64,000 nucleotides of DNA from Anaerolineales bacterium (GCA_019454165.1 CP075367.1:643971-707970); one strand, 5' to 3'. Numbered from the stretch's first letter, positions 8,061 to 17,093 are shown. Numbers and translations are program-made. The notes: a model not told the origin generated them from the letters alone.

Positions 8061-10097
8061 ATGAGCACACTGCGTAAGATCTTATTTGCGGTTGTCATCG
8101 TAGGCTTGTTGGCTACAGGAACTACGACTGTCGCCCAGGCTTGGGAATGCAGTCAATACAATTTTCGCGTTACTGAAACTGGCGAAGTGCAGGTTGAAAA
8201 TCGGTCCAGCAACTACGAACCCGCTCAGCAAGCAGATGTTTATGTTAATGGCTCACATGTTGGCCGCTATAACGTTCCTGCAAAGAATAGCGGGACCGGT
8301 TGGACCACTTTTGCTAATGTTTCTCCTCCAGGTTCCAACTGGACTTGGCGGGTAAAAGGAACTGTAGACTGTGAAGATCAGGGTTCTCACTCTGTCCACA
8401 ATCCAAGCTGTGCTGATATAGGCGTTGGCCCGGAGACGTATAAAATTGACCCTCCTTCCAGCGGCACCTTTAATCTGGGCAACGGACACACAGTCAATAT
8501 CAGTATTTCCGGCACCACTTTCAATTGGAGCGCGACCCTTGGAATAAAAGCAATAATAGTTAAGGGCGGCCCTAATTCGAGTGTTTACAACTACAATCCG
8601 GCCGCGACTTCAGGTTCGGGGCTGCATGCGCCGTCAAACCCATCTTCAGGTGGTTACTACGGGCTTAGCCACATCACCTTATGTTTTGGCTATCCCGCTC
8701 CCACGCCCACGCCCACAGCTACGCGAACTCCTACTGCCACGGCCTCGTTCACACCGTCAAACACGCCCACCCATACGGCTACACTGACGCCGTCTAACAC
8801 GCCTACCAACACGGCCACATTTACGCCATCAAACACGCCGACGGCTACCGCTACACTAACTCCATCCAATACGCCGACAAATACAGCTACCCTGACACCG
8901 TCCAACACGCCGACTTTCACGGCAACTTTCACGCCGTCCAACACGCCTACCTACACGGCCACTTTTACGCCGTCGAATACACCAACAAACACCGCTACAC
9001 TGACACCGTCTAGCACGCCAACCTTCACGGCAACGTTCACGCCGTCCAATACCCCTACCTACACAGCGACGGCTACACCGACTAACACGGCAACCGCCAC
9101 CGCTACTTACACCGCCACGGCGACCCCGACCGATACGCCTACCGCCACGGCCACCTACACTTCAACCGCCACGGCGACCTTTACTGCCACCCCCACGGCC
9201 ACCGATACGGCTACTCCCACGCCGACCGATACGCCCACCATTACGCTGACGCCCAGCATCACGCCCACCGGCACGCTGACGCCCAGCGCAACCTTCACGA
9301 ACACCTTCACGCCGACCAACACGGCTACCTTCACCTCTACCTTCACGCCGACGGATACGCCTACCTTCACCTCCACGGCGACCTTTACTTCAACTTTCAC
9401 GCCGACCGACACCAGCACGCTGACGCCTACCTTCACGCCTTCGCTGACGGTGACAGGCACGCAGCCGGCTACGCTCACGCCCACCAACACCGAGCCGCCG
9501 ACCGAAACGCCGACCAACACCGCCACCTTCACGGCCACGCCCACCGTGTTCGTGCCCATCACCGGTGACGGCCTCACCTTTGTCGGCCTGTGTGTCGACC
9601 AGGAAGGCCAGATCGTCAATCCCAACGAGGCTTCGGCCGGGGATCTGCGCTGGGAGGTCAGCAATGCCAATGCCAGCGCCATCAACTTCGTGTGGTGGGT
9701 GGTCGGCGGCAGCGCCTCCGGCGGCCCCATCACGGTGCCGGCCAACAGCACCATCGCCTTCGGTACGCCGGTGGATGGTGCCCTGCCCAACACGGTCTCG
9801 ATCATGTGGATGGACCCGAACGACGGCCAGTCGAAGACGCTGACCAATAACAACAGCGGCACCCTGTGCAACGGCGAGCTGCCCACGCCCACGGTGACCC
9901 CCAGCCCCACGCCCGGCGTGCTCATCCCCATCACGGGTATCGAGCTGCCGGCCATCTTCCGGGACAACATGTTCCTGAACCTGGGCATCGGCGTGTTCGG
10001 CTTCGCCCTGATCCTGCTGGGCATCGGCATGAAGCTCGACCGTGACCGCCAGAACCGTGCGGCTGAGGAAGACTACGAAGACGAGGACGAAGACTAG
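8061..10097 (+). CDS. Large Thr/Pro-repeat surface protein, candidate sortase substrate
   Basis: The 678-residue product has a signal peptide (cleavage probably after VAQA, about residue 27), a domain with several Cys (about 28-215), a long Thr/Pro-rich stalk (about 215-495) and a second globular domain (about 503-600). The C terminus has the short motif IPITG (622-626), a hydrophobic segment (about 637-657), basic residues (KLDRDRQNR) and an acidic tail. VPITG also occurs at 498-502. The C-terminal layout resembles a non-canonical sortase sorting signal, and the next gene encodes a sortase, so surface anchoring is plausible. A GTG at 8055 overlapping the upstream stop is an alternative start. 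Confidence 0.75.
   Translation: MSTLRKILFAVVIVGLLATGTTTVAQAWECSQYNFRVTETGEVQVENRSSNYEPAQQADVYVNGSHVGRYNVPAKNSGTGWTTFANVSPPGSNWTWRVKGTVDCEDQGSHSVHNPSCADIGVGPETYKIDPPSSGTFNLGNGHTVNISISGTTFNWSATLGIKAIIVKGGPNSSVYNYNPAATSGSGLHAPSNPSSGGYYGLSHITLCFGYPAPTPTPTATRTPTATASFTPSNTPTHTATLTPSNTPTNTATFTPSNTPTATATLTPSNTPTNTATLTPSNTPTFTATFTPSNTPTYTATFTPSNTPTNTATLTPSSTPTFTATFTPSNTPTYTATATPTNTATATATYTATATPTDTPTATATYTSTATATFTATPTATDTATPTPTDTPTITLTPSITPTGTLTPSATFTNTFTPTNTATFTSTFTPTDTPTFTSTATFTSTFTPTDTSTLTPTFTPSLTVTGTQPATLTPTNTEPPTETPTNTATFTATPTVFVPITGDGLTFVGLCVDQEGQIVNPNEASAGDLRWEVSNANASAINFVWWVVGGSASGGPITVPANSTIAFGTPVDGALPNTVSIMWMDPNDGQSKTLTNNNSGTLCNGELPTPTVTPSPTPGVLIPITGIELPAIFRDNMFLNLGIGVFGFALILLGIGMKLDRDRQNRAAEEDYEDEDED
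8748..9071 (+). repeat. Nine tandem 36-bp coding repeats
   Basis: Nine consecutive units encode a 12-residue motif of the form [F/L]TPSNTPTxTAT, the variable position being H, N, A, F or Y; one unit has SST instead of SNT. The DNA of the units differs at many third positions while the protein stays constant. The stalk continues to about 9540 as less regular Thr/Pro sequence. This is a coding repeat, not a CRISPR array. Confidence 0.9.
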
Positions 10098-10110
10098 CCC
10101 GCACTCGCTC

Positions 10111-10155
10111 ACAATAAAAGCGGGGCCACTGCAAAGCGGCCCCGCTTTTTTATTG
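10111..10155 (+). terminator. Intrinsic terminator after the surface protein gene
   Basis: A long stem joins 10111-10127 and 10137-10155, with core GCGGGGCC / GGCCCCGC flanked by A and T tracts. It separates the surface protein gene from the sortase gene, so the latter needs its own promoter or readthrough. Confidence 0.88.
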
Positions 10156-10248
10156 TGGTCACCCTATCGTTGCGAGGATATGAAGAGGCGCAGCCGCTTC
10201 ATGACGTGGCATTCGATTTGATACACACGATAAAATCAAGCTACATCT

Positions 10249-10995
10249 ATGGACGCATACACTCCTGAACCGCAAAAGAAAGAATCCAATGCCCTCTTCA
10301 TCGGCATTGTAGTGCTTGGCATGTTGGTCATCGTCTTTGCCCTGGGCAAAGGCGTGTTTGATGTTGCCACCATGCCGCCCATTGACCTTGCCGCTGATGA
10401 TGCCCAGCAAGCTGGCTTCCTGCCGGTCTACTCCGCTGCCGGCGCTGCAAATCCCAGCCTGGTATCCGTAGACGCCGCGCCGGACGGCTTCCCGACGCCG
10501 CTGCCGCACGAGGCCGAAGAGGTCATCGTGGGCAAGGTGCCTGACCGCATCGTGATCCCGGCTATCTCGCTGGACGCTACCGTCATCCCGATTGGCTCGA
10601 TCGACCTGTCATATGAGGATGAGGTCTTCCAGCAGTGGCTGGCGCCGGACTATCGCGCGGTCGGCTGGCATGAAACCTCCGCCGGGCTTGGCGCGCCGGG
10701 CAATACCGTACTGAATGGCCATCACAACATCCACGGCGAAGTCTTCCGTGATCTGTATCGCCTGCAAAAAGGCGACACCATCCAGGTGTATTCACAGGGC
10801 GAGCAGTTCGAGTATGTGGTCGTGTATACGGCCGTGCTACCCGAGCGCAATCAGCCCATGGATGTGCGTACCGCCAACGCCGAGTGGATCCAGCCTACAG
10901 AAGATGAGCGCCTGACCGTCATTACCTGCTGGCCCTATGAGAGCAATACCCACCGCGTACTAATCGTGGCCGTGCCCTTTACAGCCAGCCCGTAG
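10249..10995 (+). CDS. Sortase (class D/E-like transpeptidase)
   Basis: The 248-residue protein has an N-terminal membrane anchor (about 15-34) and a C-terminal sortase domain (about 95-246). Catalytic residues are visible: His 158 in LNGHHNIHGEVF, Cys 227 in LTVITCWP and Arg 236 in THRVLIVA. Sortases cleave a sorting motif on secreted proteins and join them to the cell wall or to other proteins (family knowledge). The neighbouring surface protein with an IPITG motif is the obvious candidate substrate. No clear Shine-Dalgarno precedes the ATG. Confidence 0.9.
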   Translation: MDAYTPEPQKKESNALFIGIVVLGMLVIVFALGKGVFDVATMPPIDLAADDAQQAGFLPVYSAAGAANPSLVSVDAAPDGFPTPLPHEAEEVIVGKVPDRIVIPAISLDATVIPIGSIDLSYEDEVFQQWLAPDYRAVGWHETSAGLGAPGNTVLNGHHNIHGEVFRDLYRLQKGDTIQVYSQGEQFEYVVVYTAVLPERNQPMDVRTANAEWIQPTEDERLTVITCWPYESNTHRVLIVAVPFTASP

Positions 10996-11027
10996 CCGAC
11001 CGTCATGACGAGGGCCGAAGCCCACCC

Positions 11028-11090
11028 GTCATTGCGAGGGCTGTAAAATGCCAGCTCGAACATTCGTCTATCAGCCCGAAGCAATCCCCA
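11028..11090. repeat. REP-like dispersed repeat (GTCATTGCGAGG ... GAAGCAATC)
   Basis: The stretch starts with GTCATTGCGAGG and ends with CGAAGCAATCCCC, the same ends as the copy at 44841-44891. A degenerate neighbour (CGTCATGACGAGGGC) lies at 11001-11015, and another degenerate copy with CGTTGCGAGG at about 10168-10206. These intergenic elements carry no gene. Confidence 0.6.
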
Positions 11091-11103
11091 ATCGACATAA
11101 AGC

Positions 11104-11142
11104 AAAAAAAGATCCCCGCCTCCTCAAGCGGGGATCTTTTTT
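11104..11142. terminator. Bidirectional intrinsic terminator
   Basis: The inverted repeat AGATCCCCGC / GCGGGGATCT is flanked by an A tract on the left and a T tract on the right. It lies between the ends of two convergent genes (sortase, 10995; sortase-like protein, 11183) and can serve both. Confidence 0.9.
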
Positions 11143-11182
11143 GGGGGAACACAGTTCCGCTTCCTCGGTTAGAGAAGCTCGC

Positions 11183-12043
11183 TCAGCTTAGCGGAACTGC
11201 GGTGATGAACAAACGGCCCCAGGTGCTGATGCCATCCTGCTCGATGCAGGTCTGCAGCACCAGGGAGTTCTTGTTGTTGTACACCTTGTGGAACAGGGTG
11301 GAAGCAGTGATCTGCTCGCCGCTGTTCAGATCCACAAAGTTGGATTGGGTCGAGTCGGGGGAGAGCGCCTGGAAGCTCTGCGTGCCAGTAACCTGGAAGT
11401 CACGCGTGCTGCCGTCGCCGTAGACCAGGGTGATGGTCTGGCCGATGCCAATGTTGGCAAAGGCGCCGCCGGCCAGGTAGTTGTGGGCCAGGAAGCCCTG
11501 GCTGCCGTACTGGGAGGCCAGGCCAAACTGGGTGACCACGTTGGGCTGCTCGCTGACGAAGGCGGCGTTGCCGCCCTGGCCAACCACGCCGTAGGCCATC
11601 ACGCCGTCAACGTAGATGCCGGTAACCTGAGCGCCGTTGCCGTTGCTTACCGAATTCACGAAGCTGCTGAAAGCAGCAACGGCCGGGGCGGCTTCAGCCT
11701 GGGCGGCCGGAGCGGCTTCCTTGGCGGCGGTTTCAGGGGCGGCCAGCTCAGCTTCGATCACCGGGCTGCTGGTATCCTTCTGCAGGTTGACGGTGAAGGT
11801 CTGGGCCAGGGCTGCGCCGGGTTCTACGGCTGCGGCTTCGGCGGCCGGGGCGGCAGATTCGATGACAGGGGCAGCAACTTCCTGGCTGCCGGTGACCGGA
11901 GCCACCACGGCAGCCTGCTCTTGGCTGGCCGCGGCTACCGCTGGGGCGCTGTCTTGGGCGCGAGCCGGCGTGATAGCAAAAAAGGCTCCGAGAATGATTG
12001 CGGAGAGAGTGCCGAGGAGAACGAGGATGCTGAGCGATTTCAT
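11183..12043 (-). CDS. Secreted divergent sortase-like protein
   Basis: The 286-residue product has a signal peptide (about 1-29, ITPARA), an Ala/Pro/Glu-rich linker (about 30-122) and a C-terminal domain (about 125-286). In that domain the three sortase catalytic positions appear in order: His 187 in FLAHNYLAG, Cys 266 in LVLQTC and Arg 277 in WGRLF. Overall identity to the adjacent sortase is low, and instead of a cytoplasmic-side anchor it has a cleavable or N-terminal signal with a long linker. It may be an active transpeptidase, a protease-like relative or a substrate-handling protein. An AAAGGG site precedes the ATG. The call rests on motif spacing only. Confidence 0.65.
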   Translation of the reverse strand: MKSLSILVLLGTLSAIILGAFFAITPARAQDSAPAVAAASQEQAAVVAPVTGSQEVAAPVIESAAPAAEAAAVEPGAALAQTFTVNLQKDTSSPVIEAELAAPETAAKEAAPAAQAEAAPAVAAFSSFVNSVSNGNGAQVTGIYVDGVMAYGVVGQGGNAAFVSEQPNVVTQFGLASQYGSQGFLAHNYLAGGAFANIGIGQTITLVYGDGSTRDFQVTGTQSFQALSPDSTQSNFVDLNSGEQITASTLFHKVYNNKNSLVLQTCIEQDGISTWGRLFITAVPLS

Positions 12044-12178
12044 TTTTCTAACCCTTTCATCGAGTTTGAGGAGAACTCGAATATTGGTTAGATTTTAGTT
12101 AGGTAACAGTAATAATTGAATAGGATACGGGTACTCTTTGCAAAGCTGTTAGGTTTGCGGGTTTTTCTTTAGGGGAAT

Positions 12179-12209
12179 CAAAAAACGAGCCGTTCAGGCT
12201 CGTTTTTTG
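12179..12209 (-). terminator. Intrinsic terminator of the PfkB-family gene
   Basis: The hairpin AACGAGCC / GGCTCGTT with flanking A and T tracts lies about 20 nt past the stop of the minus-strand gene ending at 12232 and in front of the leader of the gene starting at 12043. Confidence 0.85.
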
Positions 12210-12231
12210 TCTTTATGCCATGGCAGGCTGC

Positions 12232-13248
12232 TTAGATAGTTTGTACCGCTGAGGCTAGCGAATTTAGCCGGGATTCGGCCAGACCAGGCAGTGTTTCCCC
12301 TACATAGAAGGCCCCGCTGCCTTCCATGGCTAGTGACTGCAGCGAATTGCCGTACAGCGTGGCCCGTAGAAAGTCCTGCGTGCGCAGCAGCCCGGCAATA
12401 AAGCCGCCGCAGAAGCTGCTGCCGGCATTGGTGATATCGGCCACCCGCCCTGGATAAGGCGGGATCTGGTAGCGCTTGCGGGCTTCCACATCCAGCAGCC
12501 ACTGGCCGCGGTGGACACTGTGCACCACCACGGCCTTGCAGTTGAAGCTGCCCAGCGTTTCGATCATCTTCCAGGTGTCATCGCTGCGATTGGCGAAAAG
12601 GGTCACCAGGCGCTCCTCGGTGGTCAGGAACACGGTCAGGCCGTTGACCAGCTCGGGCACTTCGTACAGAAAATCAGGCTGCATGTACCCGCGCCCGGCG
12701 TCCAGCGTGATGAGCTGCGTGCCATCCGCTCGCAGGGCGGCCGGCAGCAGCTTATGGCTGTGATAGTCCAGGGGGCACAGGTGCGCCGCGCTGGCGCCGC
12801 GGTACGCCGCCGGCACATCATCCGGCCGCAGCGAGAGCGCATTGCGCTCTCGCTTGGAGTCGAGCCGCTCCACGATCGCCTGGTAGCCCAACAGGCTCTT
12901 GGGGAACGGCAGGTTGTGGCGGGCAAAATACTTGATGGGGTTATCCCGGTGGGCGGTGGCCACATCGCTGTAGGCCACAAAACGCCGCTGGTCTTGCGGC
13001 TCTGCCAGGCGCACAACTCCGCGTGTATCCAACTGGGCTGCGCCCAGTTCGCTTTCCCAGTCCATCGGGAAGTCGCTGCCGATCCGGCTCACCAGGCCGG
13101 GCACATCGCCCCAAACCTGGTAGGCCGCCGCGGCATACAGCAGATTGCCGCCGGGCTGGTCGATCAGCGCCTGGCCGGCGACGTTGATGATGGTGTCGCG
13201 TTGTAGGCGACCCAAGATAAGACAGCTGGGAGTGGGGGCATCAGACAT
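12232..13248 (-). CDS. PfkB-family carbohydrate kinase-like protein with altered catalytic motif
   Basis: The 338-residue product has the PfkB/ribokinase fold signature: an N-terminal substrate motif (QPGGNLLYAAAAYQVWG, about residues 30-45) and a C-terminal ATP-site motif VADITNAGSSFCGGFIAG (about 275-292). In active members this reads (D)TTGAGDxFxGG, where the Asp after GAG is the catalytic base; here that position is Ser. Activity is therefore uncertain. ATG 13248 is chosen because a TATAAT box lies 7 nt upstream; a longer GTG form (13275) would start in the flanking palindrome. It stands alone between a terminator and the iron-transport operon. Confidence 0.8.
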   Translation of the reverse strand: MSDAPTPSCLILGRLQRDTIINVAGQALIDQPGGNLLYAAAAYQVWGDVPGLVSRIGSDFPMDWESELGAAQLDTRGVVRLAEPQDQRRFVAYSDVATAHRDNPIKYFARHNLPFPKSLLGYQAIVERLDSKRERNALSLRPDDVPAAYRGASAAHLCPLDYHSHKLLPAALRADGTQLITLDAGRGYMQPDFLYEVPELVNGLTVFLTTEERLVTLFANRSDDTWKMIETLGSFNCKAVVVHSVHRGQWLLDVEARKRYQIPPYPGRVADITNAGSSFCGGFIAGLLRTQDFLRATLYGNSLQSLAMEGSGAFYVGETLPGLAESRLNSLASAVQTI

Positions 13249-13261
13249 ACAGCGAATTATA
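13246..13261 (-). promoter_or_regulatory. Leaderless promoter of the PfkB-family gene
   Basis: A perfect TATAAT (13256-13261, minus strand) is 7 nt from the ATG at 13248, with no Shine-Dalgarno between. The -35 region is weak (TGTTCA at 17-nt spacing) and lies in the palindrome 13270-13311. Confidence 0.7.
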
Positions 13262-13269
13262 GGGACTTG

Positions 13270-13311
13270 ATCCACAGATGAACACGGATTTATCCGTGTT
13301 CATCTGTGGAT
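13270..13311. repeat. 42-bp palindrome with 20-bp perfect arms
   Basis: The left arm ATCCACAGATGAACACGGAT (13270-13289) is an exact reverse complement of 13292-13311, with two T in the centre. It overlaps the last codons of the iron-transporter ATPase and the -35 region of the PfkB-family gene. A degenerate relative with ATCTGTGTTCATCTGTGGA occurs at about 43550-43577. Confidence 0.9.
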
Positions 13312-14348
13312 ACGAACCAGGCCAGCGGATGCTGGCTCTCGATCCATATCCGCACCGGCGTGCCGGGTGGGTAGCGCAGCTCGTGCGGGGCGTAGGCGTG
13401 CAGCAGCCGCCCAGAGGGCAGGCGCAAGCGGTACATGTTCATGGCGCCGCGGAAGTGGCGCGCCAGCACGATGGAGCGGCTGCCGGCCTGCGGCTCAAAG
13501 CGCACATCATCTGCGCGCAGGACCAGTTGCACATCGGCGCCGGCGGGCGCGTCCACGGCTTGGGCGATCAGGCCCAGCTCGGTTTCTACGCCGTGCGGCG
13601 TGCGCCGCCCAGGCAGGAAGTCGCTATTGCCCATGAACTCGGCTACGAAGCGCGTGGCCGGCTGGTGGAAGATATCCTCCGGCTTGCCGACTTGCTCGAC
13701 GCGACCCTGGTTCATCACCGCCAGCCGGTCGCCCAGGTACAGGGCTTCTTCCTGGTCATGGGTTACGAAGATGGCGGTCAGCTTGCCGACCTTGAGGAGC
13801 ACGCGCAGATCCTCGCGCATCTTCATGCGCAGGTCTGCGTCCAGGCTGCTTAGCGGCTCGTCGAGCAGCAGCAGGCGCGGCTCGGGCACCAGGGCCCGCG
13901 CCAGCGCCACGCGCTGGCGCTCGCCGCCGGAGAGCTGGTGCGGATAATCCGCGGCGCGGCCCTCCAGCCCCACCAGGCGCAGGATGAAGCCCAGCTTCTC
14001 CTGGCGCTGCTTGCGGCTGAGCCCCTTCAGCCCGAAGGTGACGTTGTCGCCAATGGTTAGGTGGGGGAACAACGCATAGTCCTGGAACACCATGCCCACG
14101 CCGCGCCCTTCGGGCGGCGTAAAGCTCAGGCCGCCGGCGGCCAGTTGGCCGCCGATGCGCACCTCGCCGCTGTCGGCGCGTTCAAACCCGGCGATCAGGC
14201 GCAGGATGGTGGTCTTGCCGCAGCCGCTGGGGCCGAGCAAAGCCAGCACCTCGCCTTCAGGCAGGCTGAGGTCTACGTTCTGCACGGCTGGATGACTGCC
14301 AAAGGTTTTGCTGAGCTGGCGGAGTTCTAGGGCGGGAGGTTTGGTCAT
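13290..14348 (-). CDS. fbpC: Iron(III)-type ABC transporter ATP-binding protein (FbpC-like)
   Basis: The protein (about 352 residues) shows Walker A GPSGCGKTT, signature LSGGERQRVALARAL, Walker B LLLLDEPLSSLD and switch His TH in FVTHDQEEAL. A C-terminal TOBE-like domain follows after about residue 235. Start ATG 14348 overlaps the permease stop by 4 bp; the upstream extension of the frame is inside the permease gene and is ignored. It energises the permease 14345-15973 with binding protein 15978-17066. Putrescine or thiamine transport is less likely given the binding protein. Confidence 0.9.
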   Translation of the reverse strand: MTKPPALELRQLSKTFGSHPAVQNVDLSLPEGEVLALLGPSGCGKTTILRLIAGFERADSGEVRIGGQLAAGGLSFTPPEGRGVGMVFQDYALFPHLTIGDNVTFGLKGLSRKQRQEKLGFILRLVGLEGRAADYPHQLSGGERQRVALARALVPEPRLLLLDEPLSSLDADLRMKMREDLRVLLKVGKLTAIFVTHDQEEALYLGDRLAVMNQGRVEQVGKPEDIFHQPATRFVAEFMGNSDFLPGRRTPHGVETELGLIAQAVDAPAGADVQLVLRADDVRFEPQAGSRSIVLARHFRGAMNMYRLRLPSGRLLHAYAPHELRYPPGTPVRIWIESQHPLAWFVSTDEHG

Positions 14349-15973
14349 TCGTTTTCTTCGCGCAGCACGAGCAGCGCCATAGGAAGTGAAGAGGTGAGGA
14401 TCAGGAGCAGCGCCGGCGCGGCGGCACGGGCAAAGAACGCCTCTGAGACGAATGACCACACACTGGTAGCCAGGGTCTTGAAACCGATCGGGGCCAGCAG
14501 CAGGGTGGTGGGCAGCTCTTTCATGGCGGTCAGGAAGACGAGTGCGGCCGCCGCGCTGAGGCCAGGGCGCAGCAACGGCAGGGTTACCCGCCGCACCACG
14601 GCCAGCGGCCCGCTGCCCAGGCTGCGGGCCGCCTCTTCAAATTGGGCGGGCACGCGCTGGAAGGATGTGCGGATGGCGGCCACCGCCTGCGGCAGGAACA
14701 GGATCATGTATGCGAACACCAGCATGGGCATGGTCTGGTATAGCGGCAAGGCGTAGTTGGCCCCGAAGAACACCAATGCCAGGGCAATCACAATGCCGGG
14801 CAGGGCGAAGGCCAGGTTGGTGATGCTGCCGATCAGGCTGCTGGCCTGGCTGGGGCGGCGCGCCAGCAAATAGGCCACCGGCAGCGCCATCAGCACCACG
14901 ACCAACGCCCCCAGGCCGGATGCGCTGACCGAATTCCATACCAGGCCTAAGACATTGTCTACGGCTTCGCCGGCCAGCCAGCCGCGCACCAGCCAATATA
15001 GCAATATCCCGGCGGGCAGCAACAGCGCCAAGCTCACCACCGTGGCGCAGAAGGCGGCCGCAGGCCAGCGCCAGGCGCCCAGGCGCACGCGCTCCGGCTT
15101 GCGGTTGCTGGCGGCGCTGCTGAGCTGGTTCACGCGCCCGCGTGCCTTGCTCTCCAGGAACAAGATCACCACGGAGAATACGATCAGCATCAGCGCCAGC
15201 ACGGCGGCGGCAGAGCGATCCAGCGCGCTTTGGTATTGGATATAGATGGCGCGGGTGAAGGTGGTGTAGCGCATCACCGCCACTGCGCCAAAATCACGCA
15301 GCACATACAGCACCACCAGCAGCGAACCGGAGACCATCGCCGGACGCAGTTGGGCAAAGGTTACGCGCCAGAAAGTTGACCACGGCCCGTGCCCCAGGCT
15401 GCGGGCGGCCTCCTCCTGCGCGGGGTCCATGCGCAGCAGGGCGGCGCGCACCACCAGCAGCACGTACGGATAGTTGAGCAGGCTGAGCACCAGCAGTGCG
15501 CCCGGGAAGCCGTAGATATCGGGCAGGCGTGTGATGCCAAATGGCTCTTCCAGCAAACCTTGCAATAGGCCGCGCGGCCCCAGCGCCGAAGCGTAAAGGA
15601 AGGCGCCGACATAACTGGGGATCACCAGCGGCAGCGGCGTTAGCACCGCCCACAGCCGCCGCAGCGGCAGGTCGGTGCGCACGGTCAGCCAGGCAATGGG
15701 CACCGCCAGCAGCAGGCACACCACGGTGACCGAAAGGCCCAGCCAGGCGGTGCGCAGCAGCGTGTCGAGCGTGTTGGGCCGCTGCAGGGTTACCCAGGCG
15801 GCATCGCCGCCGTTGGCGGCGCGCACCAGCAGGTAGGCCACCGGCAGCAGCACGGAGGCGGCTGCCAGCACGGCTGGCAGCCATAACAGCAAAAAGGCAC
15901 GGGGGCTGGGCATTGCTGCCCAGACCCGCCGTACCTTTTGATCACTAACGATGGAGCGGGGGAACTCTAGCAC
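14345..15973 (-). CDS. fbpB: Iron(III)-type ABC transporter permease, two fused domains (FbpB-like)
   Basis: The 542-residue permease carries two six-helix BPD-type domains in tandem, each with an EAA loop: QEEAARSLGHGPWSTFWRVT near residue 185 and FEEAARSLGSGPLAVVRRVTLP near 450. This fused arrangement is typical of FbpB/SfuB iron permeases. The GTG start at 15973 follows the binding-protein stop by 4 nt; ATG 15913 (MPSPRAF) is a possible shorter start. Confidence 0.9.
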   Translation of the reverse strand: MLEFPRSIVSDQKVRRVWAAMPSPRAFLLLWLPAVLAAASVLLPVAYLLVRAANGGDAAWVTLQRPNTLDTLLRTAWLGLSVTVVCLLLAVPIAWLTVRTDLPLRRLWAVLTPLPLVIPSYVGAFLYASALGPRGLLQGLLEEPFGITRLPDIYGFPGALLVLSLLNYPYVLLVVRAALLRMDPAQEEAARSLGHGPWSTFWRVTFAQLRPAMVSGSLLVVLYVLRDFGAVAVMRYTTFTRAIYIQYQSALDRSAAAVLALMLIVFSVVILFLESKARGRVNQLSSAASNRKPERVRLGAWRWPAAAFCATVVSLALLLPAGILLYWLVRGWLAGEAVDNVLGLVWNSVSASGLGALVVVLMALPVAYLLARRPSQASSLIGSITNLAFALPGIVIALALVFFGANYALPLYQTMPMLVFAYMILFLPQAVAAIRTSFQRVPAQFEEAARSLGSGPLAVVRRVTLPLLRPGLSAAAALVFLTAMKELPTTLLLAPIGFKTLATSVWSFVSEAFFARAAAPALLLILTSSLPMALLVLREENE

Positions 15974-15977
15974 TCGG

Positions 15978-17066
15978 CTAGGGTACCATGCCCGCTTCTT
16001 CGATCATGGCTGCGCTACCGCTCATGTCGGACAGGCCACCCAGGGTGATGTCCGGCGTGGTCAGCTCGCTCAGCGGTACCAGCAGGGTGGAGGTGGATAC
16101 ACCTTCAACCAGCGGATACTCATAGGTGCTGCTGGCGAAGTACTGCTGGGCTACCTGCGACAGCATGAATTGCAGGAAACGCTGGGCGTTGTCCTGATTC
16201 TTGCCGGTCGCCAGAATGCCGGCGCCAGACACCATCACGAGCGAGTCCGGGCCGCCATTGTTGAGGTAGTGGTTGCGGGCGGCGTAGCCTTCACCCTGCT
16301 CCGCCAGGAAGCGGTACAGGTAGTAGTGGTTCACGAAACCCACTTCCACTTCGCCTGCGGCAACCGCTTCCACCACGCCGGTGTTGTTGGAGTAGTACAC
16401 GGGGTTGTTGGCAGCGATACCCTTGAGCCAGGCGCGGGTCTCATCTTCGCCCCATAGCTGGCGCATGGCGGTCACCATGGTGACGAAGGACGCGTTGGTT
16501 GGGGGCACGCCGATGCGGCCGTTCCATTCCGGCGCGGTGAAGCCGCGCAAGTCAGTGGGCAGATCGGCCGGGGTCAGGCTATCGGTGTTGTAGACCACAA
16601 TGCGGGCGCGGGCGGTGATGCCGACCCAGGCGCCGTTGGGGGAAGCGTAGCCGGGGGCCACGCGCTCCAGGATGCTGGCGGGCAGGGTGGTCAGGAGGCC
16701 GGCATCTTCAATGGCGCCGATGCCGCCCGGGTCCTGAGCGTAGAAGACATCCGCGGGGGAGTTGGCGCCCTCTTCGAGGATGGCGGCGGCCATCTCAGCG
16801 GTGCTGCCGTAGCGCACTTCGACCTCGATGCCAGTGGCATCGGCGAACTGCTGGATGATAGGAGCAACCAGGCTCTCACTGCGGCCTGAGTAGATAACCA
16901 GTTTGCCAGGGTCGGCAGGAGCGGCTTCTTGCTCAACAGGGGCAGCAGGCTCGGTCGGCTCGGCGGTCGCAGCGACCACCGCAGTCGGCTGGGGTGCTGG
17001 CGCGCAGGCGCCGAGAAGCAAACCAACCATGAGAATGAAACTAAGAACTGCAAACTTACGGGACAT
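15978..17066 (-). CDS. fbpA: Iron(III)-type ABC transporter substrate-binding lipoprotein (FbpA/FutA-like)
   Basis: The 362-residue protein has a lipoprotein signal (lipobox LGAC, Cys at about 21), a Pro/Thr/Glu-rich spacer and a ferric-binding fold beginning LVIYSGRSESLV. The motif VGFVNHYYLYR supplies the adjacent Tyr pair that coordinates iron in FbpA-like proteins. GGAGAA lies just upstream of ATG. It leads the operon fbpA-fbpB-fbpC, and a 20-bp palindrome in its promoter suggests metal- or ligand-dependent repression. Confidence 0.9.
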   Translation of the reverse strand: MSRKFAVLSFILMVGLLLGACAPAPQPTAVVAATAEPTEPAAPVEQEAAPADPGKLVIYSGRSESLVAPIIQQFADATGIEVEVRYGSTAEMAAAILEEGANSPADVFYAQDPGGIGAIEDAGLLTTLPASILERVAPGYASPNGAWVGITARARIVVYNTDSLTPADLPTDLRGFTAPEWNGRIGVPPTNASFVTMVTAMRQLWGEDETRAWLKGIAANNPVYYSNNTGVVEAVAAGEVEVGFVNHYYLYRFLAEQGEGYAARNHYLNNGGPDSLVMVSGAGILATGKNQDNAQRFLQFMLSQVAQQYFASSTYEYPLVEGVSTSTLLVPLSELTTPDITLGGLSDMSGSAAMIEEAGMVP

Positions 17067-17093
17067 GTTCTCCTTCTTCGGAACTGTTTTTTT

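Noticed and set aside
8748-9540. Repeat array resembling CRISPR
   Set aside because: Units are in frame, encode Thr/Pro stalk residues, lack unique spacers, and have a 36-bp contiguous period.
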